Shown: positions 33,346 to 42,793, numbered from the stretch's first letter. The stretch is 64,000 bases of DNA from CAWINH01 sp963837425 (GCA_963837425.1 CAWINH010000006.1:310001-374000); one strand, 5' to 3'. Numbers and translations are program-made. Notes: generated by a model from the sequence alone, not told the origin.

Positions 33346-34102
33346 GGGCGGTCACCTCGCCTGCCAGCTGGCGTAGGCGGTCGCCCCGCGGGAGGCGGGG
33401 TCGTACAGCGCGATCGGCAGCCCGTGGCTGGGAGCCTCGGACAGCCGGACGCTGCGCGGCACGACCGTGTCGTAGACGGTGCCGTTCATGTACCGGCGCA
33501 CCTCGGCGGCCACCTGCGCGGAGAGGTTCGTGCGCGCGTCGTACATCGTCAGCAGCACGCCGTCGATCTCGAGGCGAGGATTCAGGGCCTCGCGGACCCG
33601 TCGGATCGTATTCACCAGCTGGCTCAAGCCCTCCAGCGCGTAGTACTCGGTCTGGATCGGGATCAGGACCCCGTCCGCGGCGGTCAGGGCGTTGACCGTC
33701 AGCAGCCCCAGCGAGGGCGGACAGTCGATGAGCACCCGGTCGTATCGTCCATTCAGCTCGGCGAGGCTTGCGGACAGCCGTGCTCGCGCGACGAGATCCC
33801 CACCAGCTCCACCTCCGCCCCCGACAGCGCCGGCGCGGAGGCACGAGGTCGAGGCCGTCGACTGCGGTCCCCACCACGAGCTCGCCGATCGGATCGCGAT
33901 CGAGGAGCGCGTCGTAGATGGAGCGATCGAGTGTGCGACGGTCGATTCCCAGTCCGCTCGTCGCGTTGCCCTGCGGGTCGAGGTCGACCACGAGCGTCGA
34001 CGTTCCGGAGAGGGCCAGATAAGCCGCCAGGTTGATGACGGTCGTCGTCTTGCCGACGCCGCCCTTCTGGTTTGTGCAGGCCGTGACCCTGACCACGAGC
34101 AC
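33338..34102 (-). CDS. parA: Chromosome partitioning ATPase ParA (Soj), frameshifted here
   Basis: About 254 residues. Walker A is NQKGGVGKTTTVINLAA; the deviant ParA Lys (KGGVGK) is present. LVVDLDPQGNATSGLG is the A' motif. After one break near 33740, LIDCPPSLGLLTVNALTAAD and IPIQTEYYALEGLSQL follow, then LLTMYDARTNLSAQVAAEVR. A second break near 33365 restores LAGEVTARG. GTG 34102 is the start (GTG 34096 possible). It sits 70 bp from a parS-like site. Confidence 0.92.
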   Translation of the reverse strand: MLVVRVTACTNQKGGVGKTTTVINLAAYLALSGTSTLVVDLDPQGNATSGLGIDRRTLDRSIYDALLDRDPIGELVVGTAVDGLDLVPPRRRCRGRRWSWWGSRRASTAVRKPRRAEWTIRPGAHRLSALAGAADGQRPDRRGRGPDPDPDRVLRAGGLEPAGEYDPTGPRGPESSPRDRRRAADDVRRAHEPLRAGGRRGAPVHERHRLRHGRAAQRPAVRGSQPRAADRAVRPRLPRGDRLRQLAGEVTARG

Positions 34103-34172
34103 TCCGCAGCGAGTTCAGATGGGCCTCCATATTCTACCAGTCTGGGCCCTTGCCGACGGCTATTGGCGCGAT

Positions 34173-34188
34173 TGTTCCACGTGTAACC
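34173..34188. promoter_or_regulatory. parS-like ParB binding site
   Basis: TGTTCCACGTGTAACC matches the bacterial parS consensus TGTTYCACGTGRAACA at 14 of 16 positions, including the invariant CACGTG core. A second right half-site, GTGAAACA, follows at 34194-34201. Its position, directly before parA and inside a gene-poor spacer, is where origin-proximal parS sites are usual. Confidence 0.75.
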
Positions 34189-34193
34189 TTACG

Positions 34194-34582
34194 GTGAAAC
34201 AACATGCGGAGCCGTCGAGCGCATGGCCGAACGTCCCACCAGGCGAGCTCCCCGGCGGGCTCGCGCTCCGACCGACCTTCGAGATCGGAACCCTCATCGG
34301 CCTGCTGGTGGGTGAAGGACACTTCGGCGGGGATGGACGCAACCCGCAGATCACGCTGCGCATGCACGTGCGACACGAGCGGATCTTCCGGTGGCTGGTC
34401 GAGCCTTCGGTGGCCGGCCGCACGGCCCGCATCACCACTCGGGCGCAACTACTACCAGTGGATGGCGCGTGGCCCCTACCTGCGAGAGAGCTGGTGCCGC
34501 TGCTGGATGCCTACCTCGCCCCGGGTTGGATGCCCACGCCTGGGAGCGCTATCCGGCCATGAAGGAGCGCTACCGGCTGTGA
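34194..34582 (+). CDS. Single-motif LAGLIDADG-like homing endonuclease domain protein
   Basis: A protein of about 125 residues with one LAGLIDADG-like motif, IGLLVGEGHFGG at about residues 45-56, followed by NPQITLRMHVRHERIFRWL and GRNYYQWMARGPYLR, then a helical tail. Family proteins with one motif work as dimers. Two frame breaks (about 34440 and 34525) are probably assembly errors. GTG 34194 is the first in-frame start and coincides with a parS half-site; the exact start is uncertain. It is divergent from parA, and there is no intron or intein host gene next to it. Confidence 0.6.
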
Positions 34583-34594
34583 GCGCGCGCTCGG

Positions 34595-34600
34595 TATACT
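34595..34600 (+). promoter_or_regulatory. Candidate -10 for mreD-mrdA-rodA
   Basis: TATACT preceded by GG. It lies right after the LAGLIDADG-like stop and ahead of the elongasome genes. A -35 is not obvious. Confidence 0.45.
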
Positions 34601-34675
34601 GCCGTCCGCAGCGTTCGATCCGCGCAGCGGGCCGCCAGGGGGCATCTCATCACGTACACCAGCATCCTCATCGCC

Positions 34676-35139
34676 GTGGTCGTCGGCATCCTCCATGCTG
34701 GCCTCGCGCCGGTCATCGAGGTGGCCGGCGTGCACCCGAACCTGGTGCTCGTGGCGGTGGTGCTGGTCACCGCGATCCTCGGCTTCGGACCGGGCATCGT
34801 GTGGGCCTTCGTGGCCGGCCTGACCGCCAACCTGCTCGTGCAGGAACCGCTCGGCTCGCTGCCCTCTCTATGCTGCTGGGTGGGCGCCATGGTGGCCGGC
34901 GGCGACCGGCTCCTCGGGCGCCTGGTGTGGGTCTATCCGTTGCTGGCCGCGCTCGTCGGCAGCGTCCTGGCCGACATCGTGACGCTCGGCGTCTTCCGGC
35001 TGGTGGGCGACCCCTTCAGCTCCGCCTTCCCGCCGCTATCCTCCCTGCCGCCTTTCTGAACGCGGCGATCGCGGGTCTTCCTCTATCCCGCGCGCACCCT
35101 GGCCCCGCGACTGGCCCGGAGGAGAAGCCGGCATGGTGA
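34676..35139 (+). CDS. mreD: Rod shape-determining protein MreD
   Basis: A membrane protein of about 155-165 residues with five hydrophobic helices (IAVVVGILHAGLAP, NLVLVAVVLVTAILG, GIVWAFVAGLTANLL, PLLAALVGSVLADIV, and a C-terminal one). The MreD position immediately before mrdA and rodA identifies it. GTG 34676 is the first usual start, but hydrophobic coding continues upstream (ITYTSILIA), so the true N-terminus is probably about 10 codons earlier with a damaged or rare start. A break near 35040 restores the C-terminus to 35139. No mreB or mreC is visible here. Confidence 0.75.
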
Positions 35140-35145
35140 AGCTCG

Positions 35146-37051
35146 GTGGCTGACCTGAACGAGGGCCGGCTCGACCTCCACCGATCGCGGCCGCGCTTCA
35201 TCGCCTTCGGCGTGGCGGCCGCCATCATGCTCGGCATCCTGGGCGGTCGCCTCTTCCAGCTCCAGGTCCTCAACGGCGCGGAGTACGCGGCCCGGGCGGC
35301 CGCGGCGACACGGCGAGGTCCCGCTGCGCGCACCGCGCGGGCTCGTCTTCGACCGCGAGGGCCGCCCGGTGGTCGTCAACATGCCGTCGTGGACGGTGAA
35401 GGCGCGCCCGGCCGACCTGCCGGACGCCGAAGCGCCCGCGTCATCGCGCGCGTGGCGGAGCTGGTCGGCGGCGACGCGGCGACCCTCGTGCATCGCTACC
35501 ACGCCTACAACGGCTCGCCGTACGACCTCGTGCCGCTGGAGCGCGGCGTCCCCCGCGACGCGGCGCTCCTCATCGGCGAGGAGTCGGAGAAGCTGCCCGG
35601 GATCGTGGTCGAGGTGGACCCGGTGCGGGAGTACCTCGACGAGAACGGCGAGGTCGACGGCAGCCTGCTGGCCCACATCCTGGGCTACACCGGCCCGGTC
35701 GACGCGAGGAGCTCGCCCAGCTGGCCGACGCTGGCTACCTGCCCGATGACGTCATCGGGCGGGACGGCATCGAGGCCAGCTTCGAGACCGAGCTGCGCGG
35801 GACCTACGGCAGCGAGCTGGTGGAGCGGGACGCCGCCGGGCGTCTGGGCAAGGTGATCCAGACCACGCAGGAGCCGGTGCCGGGCAAGGACCTGATGCTG
35901 ACCATCGACGCGCGGCTCCAGCGGATGGCGGAGGACACGCTCCGCTGGGGCATGGAGGCCGCCGGGATGCAGCAGGGCGTGACGATCGTCATGAACCCGC
36001 AGACCGGCGAGATCCTGGCGATGGTCTCGCTGCCCGCCTACGACAACAACAAGTTCGCCACCGGGATCTCCCCACGGACTACCAGGCCTACCTCGACGAC
36101 CCGGCCAAGCCGCTGCGGAACCACGCGATCGCCGACATCTACCCGCCCGGCTCGACGTTCAAGCTGGTCACCGGCCTCGCGGCCCTCAAGGAGGGCGTCA
36201 CCAAGCCGACAAAGCGGTGGCCGACCTACGGCTGCTACCAGATCCCCGACGCCCCGGCCGGCCAGTGCCTCTTCGACTGGAACCACGCCGGTTTCGGGCC
36301 GCTGAACATCGTCCAGGCGTATGCCAAGAGCTCCGACACGTTCTTCTACCAGATGGCCGTCCACGTCGGGGTCGATCGGCTTGGCTACTGGGCGAACCAG
36401 CTCGGCTTCGGGCAACGCACCGGCATCCGGCTTCCCGGGGAGGCGTCGGGCATCGTGATCAGCCGCGAGTGGGCGCAGTCGCAGGGACGGCCTGACGTCT
36501 ACACCGGCGAGCTGGCGCAGGCGGGCATCGGCCAGAACGTCATCGCGGTCACCCCGCTGCAGCTGCTGAACGCCTACTGCGCGCTCGCCAACGGCGGCAA
36601 CCTCATGCAGCCCATGATCGTGAAGGGCGAGACCGATGCAGCGGGAGCTGGTGACCGAGTACCAGCCGGAGGTGCTCCGGCAGGTGGCCCCGGACCAGGC
36701 CAACCTGCAGGTCATGCGCATCGGCGCGCGCGAGGTGATCACCACCGGGCACGCCTACAACATCCGCGACCTGAAGCTGCCGGGCGCCCTCTCCGGCAAG
36801 ACCGGCACCGCCGAGTTCGGCACGCCGACCGCCGAGGGCGTCCTGCCCTTCCACTCGTGGTTCGTGGCATGGCTGCCGTCGACGCCGGCGGCACCGACTC
36901 GCCGCTCGCGGTCCTGACCTTCAGCTACTCGGCCATCGTGCCCGGCAACGTCTCGCTGGAGGTCGTGAAGTACTTCCTGCAGCAGTATTACGAGCTGAAC
37001 CAGGACCTCCGCCTGAACCCGCGGAACTTCAGCCTGGTGGCGGCCAACTGA
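35146..37051 (+). CDS. mrdA: Penicillin-binding protein 2 (elongasome transpeptidase), frameshifted here
   Basis: The cell-elongation transpeptidase, about 630 residues. One N-terminal helix (FIAFGVAAAIMLGILGG), then the dimerisation module (GLVFDREGRPVV). The catalytic site follows as SxxK (PPGSTFKL), SxD in place of SxN (KSSDTFFYQ), and KTGTAEF. Gly-rich GQNVIAVTPLQLLNAYCA is also typical. Five or six single-base breaks (35310, 35420, 35710, 36070, 36640, 36880) disrupt the frame. GTG 35146 starts it 6 bp after mreD; rodA follows. Intact function is inferred. Confidence 0.92.
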
Positions 37052-37057
37052 TGGCCG

Positions 37058-38200
37058 ATGATGGGCGCGGCAAGCGTCACCGCCGGGCTGGTCGACAACG
37101 TCCGCGGCCGCCGCTGGCGGGCGTTCGACCTTCAGCTGTTCCTCTACGTGGCGCTGCTCATCGCCTTCGGCGTGGTGATGGGCTACTCGGCGAACTTCTC
37201 CGACGGGTCGACCCACGGGCTGTCGCAGACGGTGCGGACCCTGATCTGGGCCGCCATCGGGCTCGTCATCTTCTTCGTGGCGGCCAGCATCGACTACCAC
37301 TGGCTGCAGACGCTGACGGTGCCGATCTACTTCGTGGTGATCGGTCTGCTGGTGCTCACCCTGCTGGCCGGAACCAGCGTCTTCGGTGCACAGCTCTCGA
37401 TCAGCGTGGCGGGGCTCGACTTCCAGTTCAGCGAGGTCAGCAAGGTGCTGATGATCGTCGTCCTGGCCACCTTCCTGACCGGTCGTCGCGAGCGGGTCGG
37501 CAAGCTGTCGACGATCATCGGCGCCGGCGCTCTGACGGCCGTGCCGACCTTCCTCGTGTTTCGCCAGCCCGACCTCGGGACGGCGCTCGTGTTCGTGGCC
37601 ATCCTGATCGGGATGCTCTTCATGTCCGGCGCGAGCATCGGCTGGATGGGCGTCTTCACCGGAGCCGCCATCGCCGCGGCCCCGATCGCGGTGAACGCGC
37701 TCGAGACGTACCAGCGAGACCGTCTCTTCTGCTTCCTGAACCCGTTCGCCGATCCGCAGGGCGCCTGCTACCAGCTCGTGCAGGCGCTGAACGCGGTGGG
37801 GTCGGGCGGGGTCGTTGGGCAGGGGCTGACCGCGGGCCGCCAGAACCAGCTCGGCTATCTGCCCGTGCAGTCCACGGATTTCATCTTCACGGTGGTGGCC
37901 GAGGAGCTGGGCCTCATCGGGGGCGTCATCCTGCTCGTCCTGTTCGGACTTCTCATCTGGCGGATCCTCGCGATCGGCTGGGGCGCCCGCGACGCGCTCG
38001 GGATGCTGGTCGCCACCGGGCTGGCCACGATGCTTCTCTTCCAGATCATGGTGAACATCGGCATGGTGACCGGGATCATGCCGGTCACCGGGATCCCGCT
38101 GCCGTTCATCACCTACGGCGGCTCATCCCTCATCTCGCTGATGTTCGGGATGGGCATCCTGCAGTCGGTGCGGATGCACTCGCGCAAGCCCACCTTCTGA
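37058..38200 (+). CDS. rodA: SEDS-family peptidoglycan polymerase RodA
   Basis: A 380-residue, ten-helix SEDS glycosyltransferase that pairs with PBP2. Conserved segments are MGYSANFSDG, YHWLQTLTVPIYFV, FQFSEVSKVLMIVVLA, VFRQPDLGTALVF (containing the catalytic-region Asp), and FIFTVVAEELGLIGG near the end, then TGIPLPFITYGGSSLI. It follows mrdA closely, as usual. The frame is clean, unlike its neighbours. Either Met 37058 or 37061 may be the start. Confidence 0.94.
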   Translation: MMGAASVTAGLVDNVRGRRWRAFDLQLFLYVALLIAFGVVMGYSANFSDGSTHGLSQTVRTLIWAAIGLVIFFVAASIDYHWLQTLTVPIYFVVIGLLVLTLLAGTSVFGAQLSISVAGLDFQFSEVSKVLMIVVLATFLTGRRERVGKLSTIIGAGALTAVPTFLVFRQPDLGTALVFVAILIGMLFMSGASIGWMGVFTGAAIAAAPIAVNALETYQRDRLFCFLNPFADPQGACYQLVQALNAVGSGGVVGQGLTAGRQNQLGYLPVQSTDFIFTVVAEELGLIGGVILLVLFGLLIWRILAIGWGARDALGMLVATGLATMLLFQIMVNIGMVTGIMPVTGIPLPFITYGGSSLISLMFGMGILQSVRMHSRKPTF

Positions 38201-38290
38201 GCCGTGTTTCGACCGCCGCGGACGCTCGGGCCGCGCTTGGCGCGGCTCGGGGCGTGGCTCGGAGCGTGATTTGGGCGCGGCTCGGGGCGC

Positions 38291-38620
38291 GGCCTGTCCC
38301 GCTCACCGGGACGTTTCGCGCAGGAGCCGCCCTCAGGCGTGGCTTGTCCCGCTCGGCGGGATGTTTCGCGCAGGAGCCGACCCTCAGGCGCGGTTTGTCC
38401 CGCTAGGCGAGACGTTTCGCGCAGGAGCCGGACCTCAGGCGTGGCCTGTCTCGCTCACCGGGACGTTTCGCGCAGGAGCCGACCCTCAGGCGCGGTTTGT
38501 CCCGCTGGGCGAGACGTTTCGCGCAGGAGCCAGCCCTCAGGCGCGGTTTGTCCCGCTGGGCGAGACGTTCGCGCAGGAGCCAGCCCTGAGGCGTGGTTTG
38601 TCCCGCTGGGCGAGACGCCC
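38291..38620. repeat. Tandem array of a 50-51 bp repeat, 6.5 copies
   Basis: Unit starts are at 38291, 38341, 38392, 38443, 38494, 38545 and 38595 (the last partial). The consensus contains TGTCCCGCT, then GACGTTTCGCGCAGGAGCC and CCTCAGGCG. Within units, GTCCCG and CGGGAC form an inverted repeat with a 5-base loop in copies 1 and 4. Units differ by several substitutions, and there are no unique spacers. The interval 38201-38687 has no gene; the remaining parts are GC-rich. Possible roles include a structured RNA, a recombination-prone repeat or a lineage-specific mobile repeat. Confidence 0.85.
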
Positions 38621-38687
38621 CGGCATGGCCCCGACATGGCGCCGGATCCGCTGCAGGGCGCCGAGCGGGTAGCATGACCGGTAGCCG

Positions 38688-39410
38688 ATGAACGATCGAA
38701 CCGCGGACCGGCCGCCGCGCCAACGGTGGCAGATCCTCTTCTCGCGCACCGAGCCGGCGCTTCGCATGAGGCAGGCGGAGCTGATGGCGGAGCTCGGCCG
38801 CGCCTTCGTGGAGGCGGGGCTCCCGCTGGCCCACACGAACGCGGCGCGGCCCCGGCCGCGGATGAAGCTGGCCGCAAACCTGCCGGTGGGTGTCGAGCTG
38901 CGCGGTGACGTGCTCGAGGTGTACTTCGATGAGCTGGTGCCGATGGATGGCATCAGGTCGGCTGCCGAGCTTTTCCCCGATGGCGTCGGCCTGGTCGACG
39001 CACGCGAGGTGTGGCACGGCTTTCCCTCCGCGGCGTCGCAGCTGCGTGGCGCGGAGTACGAGGTCGAGGTGCGCTCCCGTGGCGATGCACCGCTGAGCAG
39101 CGACGAGCTCCGTGGCGCAATCGTCCGCCTCCTGGCCGCGCCACGCCTGGTCGGAATGCGCCGCCGCGGCGAGAGCGAGCGGCGGGCGGACTCCGGCACA
39201 CGTGATCTGCGGCCGCTCATCGAGGACGTCGAGCTGCTCGAGGTCGACGAGACCGCCGGCACCGCGCGCCTGCGGATGGCGCTCCGACTCGACGCCAGCG
39301 GCGCCGGTCGCCCGGAGGACGTGGTGGGCGCGCTCGACCTGCCGCTCAGCACCGTGCGATCGGTCCGCACGCGCCTGCTCTTCGTTGACACCCCCCCGAT
39401 CGCCAGATAG
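38688..39410 (+). CDS. DUF2344 (radical-SAM-associated) protein
   Basis: A 240-residue protein. WQILFSRTEPALRMRQAELMAELGRAF at the start and the later GVELRGDVLEVYFDEL are typical of DUF2344, which in many bacteria is fused or adjacent to a radical SAM protein. There is no radical SAM gene next to it here; it precedes rplU, its usual neighbourhood. TAG at 39408-39410 overlaps the -10 of the rplU promoter. Function unknown. It may contribute to tRNA or ribosome-related chemistry, which is inference. Confidence 0.8.
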   Translation: MNDRTADRPPRQRWQILFSRTEPALRMRQAELMAELGRAFVEAGLPLAHTNAARPRPRMKLAANLPVGVELRGDVLEVYFDELVPMDGIRSAAELFPDGVGLVDAREVWHGFPSAASQLRGAEYEVEVRSRGDAPLSSDELRGAIVRLLAAPRLVGMRRRGESERRADSGTRDLRPLIEDVELLEVDETAGTARLRMALRLDASGAGRPEDVVGALDLPLSTVRSVRTRLLFVDTPPIAR

Positions 39411-39413
39411 ACT
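39385..39413 (+). promoter_or_regulatory. rplU-rpmA-rpmE promoter
   Basis: TTGACA (39385-39390) and TAGACT (39408-39413) with an exact 17-bp spacer. It is the clearest sigma-70-type promoter in the window and overlaps the DUF2344 stop codon. The predicted start near 39420 gives a leader of about 60 nt. Confidence 0.8.
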
Positions 39414-39422
39414 CACCTCCCC

Positions 39423-39444
39423 GCGGGCCTTACGTTCGGCCCGC
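39423..39444 (+). promoter_or_regulatory. Stem-loop in the rplU leader
   Basis: GCGGGCC (39423-39429) and GGCCCGC (39438-39444) form a perfect stem with an 8-base loop immediately after the predicted start of transcription. The position recalls ribosomal-protein leaders (L21-type), but the sequence does not match a leader I can name. Confidence 0.55.
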
Positions 39445-39479
39445 TTCGTTGTGCGCCCCCACCCGGCGCGCACGCCTCG

Positions 39480-40191
39480 ATGAAGATCTCGGAGAAGTTC
39501 ATGTACGCCGTGGTCAGCAGCGGCGGAAAGCAATACCGCGTCGAGCCGGGGAGCACGCTCATCGTCGAGCGGCTCGCCGCGGATCCCGGCGCCTCGATCA
39601 CGTTCGATCGGGTCCTGCTCGTCGGAGACGGGGACCAGGTGAGGGTTGGCACGCCGGTCGTCGCCGGCGCGTCGGTGCGGGCCACGGTCCTCGGCGAGGA
39701 GCGGGGGCCGAAGCTCGTCGTCTTCAAGTTCAAGCAGAAGGTCAAGTACCGCCGCCGGACCGGGCATCGGCAGCGGCTGATGAAGGTCCGCATCGACGCG
39801 ATCGATGCCGACGGTGCCGCGCCGAAGCAACGAGCGGCACGCCAGTCCCCAAGGCCGATGCGGGGGCACCCGCCACGGCTGCGGAGGCGGCGCCCGAGAA
39901 GACCCCGCCGGTGAAGGCGCCTCCCGCCAAGCGGGGCGCGTCCAGGGCCAAGGCGGCTCCCGCCAAGGCGGCGGCTGCCAAGCCGGCAACGGAGAAGAAG
40001 GCCCCGGAGAAGAAGGCCCCGAGAAGCCGGTCGCTGCCACCCGGACGGCGCGCAGCCGAACCACCTCGGCCCGCGGCGCGAAGGGCAAGGCCGGCGAGGC
40101 CAAGGCCGGCGAGGCCGGGGCGGACGACGCCGCGACCCCGAAGCCCGCCCCACGGAAGCGCTCGACCAGGCCGGCCGAGCCGAAGGAGTAA
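39480..40191 (+). CDS. rplU: 50S ribosomal protein bL21 with a long Ala/Lys/Pro-rich C-terminal extension
   Basis: The bL21 core is residues 8-110 (MYAVVSSGGKQYRVEPG ... VFKFKQKVKYRRRTGHRQ). After it runs an unusual tail of about 125 residues of Lys/Ala/Pro/Arg repeats (PAKAAAAKPATEKKAP), ending TRPAEPKE at 40191. The tail needs one frame change near 39830 and one near 40020; composition and frame-by-frame continuity favour one protein. The start is ATG 39480 or 39501 (MYAVVSSGG). The tail would greatly enlarge this ribosomal protein compared with the usual 100-110 residues. Confidence 0.82.
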
Positions 40192-40198
40192 TCGACAG

Positions 40199-40461
40199 AT
40201 GGCACACAAGAAGGCCGGCAGCAGCAGCAAGAACGGTCGCGACTCGGCCGGCAAGCGGCTGGGCGTGAAGCGCGGGGACGGCCAGCAGGTGCTCGCCGGG
40301 ACGATCATCGTCCGCCAGCGAGGCAGCACCTTCAATCCCGGCGAGAACGTCGGGATGGGGCGCGACTACACGCTGTTCGCGACCGCCGACGGCACGGTGA
40401 AGTTCACCCACGAGACCCGGGGGAAGAAGCGCGTCAGATCGTCGGCGCGGCGGAATCATGA
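40199..40461 (+). CDS. rpmA: 50S ribosomal protein bL27
   Basis: About 86 residues. MAHKKAGSSSKNGRDSAGKRLGVK is the canonical start, then QQVLAGTIIVRQRGS and FTHETRGKKRV. A single lost base near 40435 would give the bL27-like end RVQIVGAAES and place the stop over the rpmE start (ATGA). It begins 7 bp after rplU. Confidence 0.92.
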
Positions 40462-40667
40462 AGCCCCAGATCCATCCGCAGTACCATCAGGCCGAGGTGC
40501 ACTGCATCGGCTGCGGCACCACCTTCACCGTCGGATCGACCGCCGAGTCGATCCGCGTCGAGGTCTGCGCGAATTGCCATCCCTTCTACACCGGCACCCA
40601 GAACATCGTGGACACCGCCGGCCAGGTCGAGCGGTTCCAGCGCCGCATGGAGCGCGCGCAGCACTGA
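40458..40667 (+). CDS. rpmE: 50S ribosomal protein bL31 (zinc-binding type)
   Basis: 69 residues. It carries the zinc ligands Cys-x-x-Cys in VHCIGCGTTF and Cys-x-x-Cys in EVCANCHPFYTG, so this is the Zn-containing C+ form. HPQYHQAEVHC and GTQNIVDTAGQVERF fit the family. ATGA overlap with rpmA. Confidence 0.93.
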   Translation: MKPQIHPQYHQAEVHCIGCGTTFTVGSTAESIRVEVCANCHPFYTGTQNIVDTAGQVERFQRRMERAQH

Positions 40668-40674
40668 GCGTGCC

Positions 40675-41737
40675 ATGCGTCGGCGCCTGACCGGGTGGCC
40701 GGCGCGGCTGGCCCCCCACCTGGTCTTCCTCATCCCCGAGCTGCTGATGGCGGCCGGGCCGTTCGTCATCACCTCCGTCGCGGGTGCCGATGGCCGGCGC
40801 CGCTTCCGGATGCCCGACTTCTTCTACGGCGGCCAGGCGCTGATCGAGGGGGTCATGATGCGCGGCCGGACCACGGTGGCCATGAGCGTGCGGCCGGCAA
40901 CGGGCGAGATCCGGACCTTCTCGGAACCGCTGCCCGCGGCCCTGCGCCAGGTGCCGCTGGTGCGATTGCCGTTCGTCCGCGGCGTCTTCGTGCTGTACGA
41001 GACCCTGGTGCTCGGGACGCGGATGCTCATGCGCTCGGCCGCCATCGCCGCCGAGGGTGAGGACATCCAGATCAGCCGGGGCACGATGGTCGGCGCCATG
41101 GTCGTCTCGCTCGGCTTCGCGGTTGGCCTCTTCTTCGTGCTGCCGCTCTTCCTCTCGACGTTCGCCCACGCCGCCACCGAGAGCGATCTGCTGGCCAACC
41201 TGCCGGGGGGTCATCCGCCTCGCGATCTTCGTGGGGTACATCGGCCTCATCGGCCTGATGGCGGACATCCGCCGCGTCTTCGCCTACCACGGCGCCGAGC
41301 ACAAGGCCATCAGCGCCCACGAGGCGGATCGCCCGTTGACCCCCGCCGAGGTGGATCGCTTCAGCACCGCCCACACCCGCTGCGGGACGACCTTCCTGCT
41401 CATCGTGGTCGTCATCAGCATCTTCTTCTTCAGCCTGATCCCGCGTGCCGGGGTGCCGCTCCCGCTCCTGTTCGTGTCGCGGATCGTGCTGGTGCCGGTC
41501 ATCGCCTCGGTCGGCTACGAGCTCGTTCGCTTCGGGGCCAGCCACTACGGCAACCGGCTGGTCCGCGCGATCTACGCGCCGGGCCTGTGGCTCCAGTCGC
41601 TGACGACCCGGCCGCCGGACCACGGCATGCTCGAGGTGAGCATCGCCTCGCTCGCGTCCTGCCTGGCATCGGATCGCTCGGCGGCCGATGACTCGACGGC
41701 CGAGGCGGCGAGGCGGTCCGGGCCGGCCGCGCCATGA
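40675..41737 (+). CDS. DUF1385 family membrane protein (YqhQ-like)
   Basis: A polytopic protein of about 353 residues. The DUF1385 signature is FYGGQALIEGVMMRGRTTVAMSVR at about residue 57, and HGAEHKAISAHEA with RFSTAHTRCGTTFLL in the second part. At 41215-41220 a run of six G (probably five) shifts the frame; correcting it joins LP to GVIRLAIFVGYIGLIGL. Its position directly before prfA, with ATGA overlap, is conserved in many Firmicutes and Chloroflexota. Function unknown; roughly five transmembrane helices. Confidence 0.85.
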
Positions 41738-42782
41738 TCGACCGCCTGCGCGCGGTCGAGGCCCGCTACGAGGAGGTGACGCGCGAGCTTTCCACCCCCG
41801 AGGCGGCCGCCGATCCGAACCGCCTCGCCGAGCTGGGCCGGGAGCTCTCCCGGCTGGAGCCGACGGTGACCGCGTTTCGCGCGCTGGAGGCCGTGCGCGG
41901 CGAGCTGGCGTCGACACGCGAGCTGGCTCGCGACCCGGACGAGGGAGTCCGCGAGCTGGCCCGCGAGGAGCTCGCGAGCCTCGAGGCGCGCGAGTCGGAG
42001 CTCGACGACGAGCTGCAGGCCCTGCTGGTGCCCAACGACCCGAACGACGACCGGGACGTGATCCTCGAGATCCGCGCCGGCGCCGGCGGCGACGAGGCGG
42101 CGCTGTTCGCCGCCGACCTGTTCCGGATGTACGCCCGCTACGCCGAGCGCCGCCGCTGGCAGCTGGAGCTGCTCTCGTCCAGCGAGAGCGACGCGGGCGG
42201 GTTCAAGGAGGCGATCGCCGAGGTGCACGGCGCCGGCGCGTTCTCGAGGCTGAAGTACGAGAGCGGCGTGCATCGCGTGCAGCGCGTGCCGGTCACCGAG
42301 GCGCAGGGCCGCATCCACACCTCGACCGCCACGGTCAGCGTGCTGCCCGAGGCGGAGGAGGTGGAGGTCGAGATCCCGGACAAGGACCTGCGCATCGACG
42401 TCTACCGCTCGAGCGGGCCGGGCGGCCAGAGCGTGAACACCACCGACAGGGCGGTGCGCGTCACGCACCTGCCCACCGGGCTGGTGGTGGCCATCCAGGA
42501 CGAGAAGAGCCAGCACAAGAACAAGGCCAAGGCGATGGCCGTGCTGCGCGCCCGCCTGCTGGAAATCGAGCAGGCCGGCAGGCGGCGGAGCGCGGCGAGC
42601 AGCGCCGCTCGCAGGTGGGCACCGGCGAGCGCTCGGAGAAGATCCGCACCTACAACTTCCCGAGCGACCGGGTGACCGACCACCGCATCGGGCTCACCGT
42701 CCACAACCTGCCCGGCCTGCTCGAGGGCGACCTGGACCGGCTGGTCGAGCCGCTGGCGCGGCCGACCGCGCCGAGCGGCTGA
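41734..42782 (+). CDS. prfA: Peptide chain release factor 1
   Basis: RF1, about 349 residues, reads UAA/UAG. IRAGAGGDEAALFAADLFRMY leads domain 2, the GGQ loop is SSGPGGQSVNTTDRAV, and the end is LEGDLDRLVEPLARP. One frame change near 42590 joins EQAGRRRSAASSAAR to EKIRTYNFPSDRVTDHR. It is followed by prmC, the methyltransferase for its GGQ. Confidence 0.95.
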
Positions 42783-42793
42783 CGGGCGGGCCG

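Noticed and set aside
38291..38620. CRISPR array
   Set aside because: The repeats are contiguous with no unique spacers, differ from unit to unit, and no cas gene is nearby.
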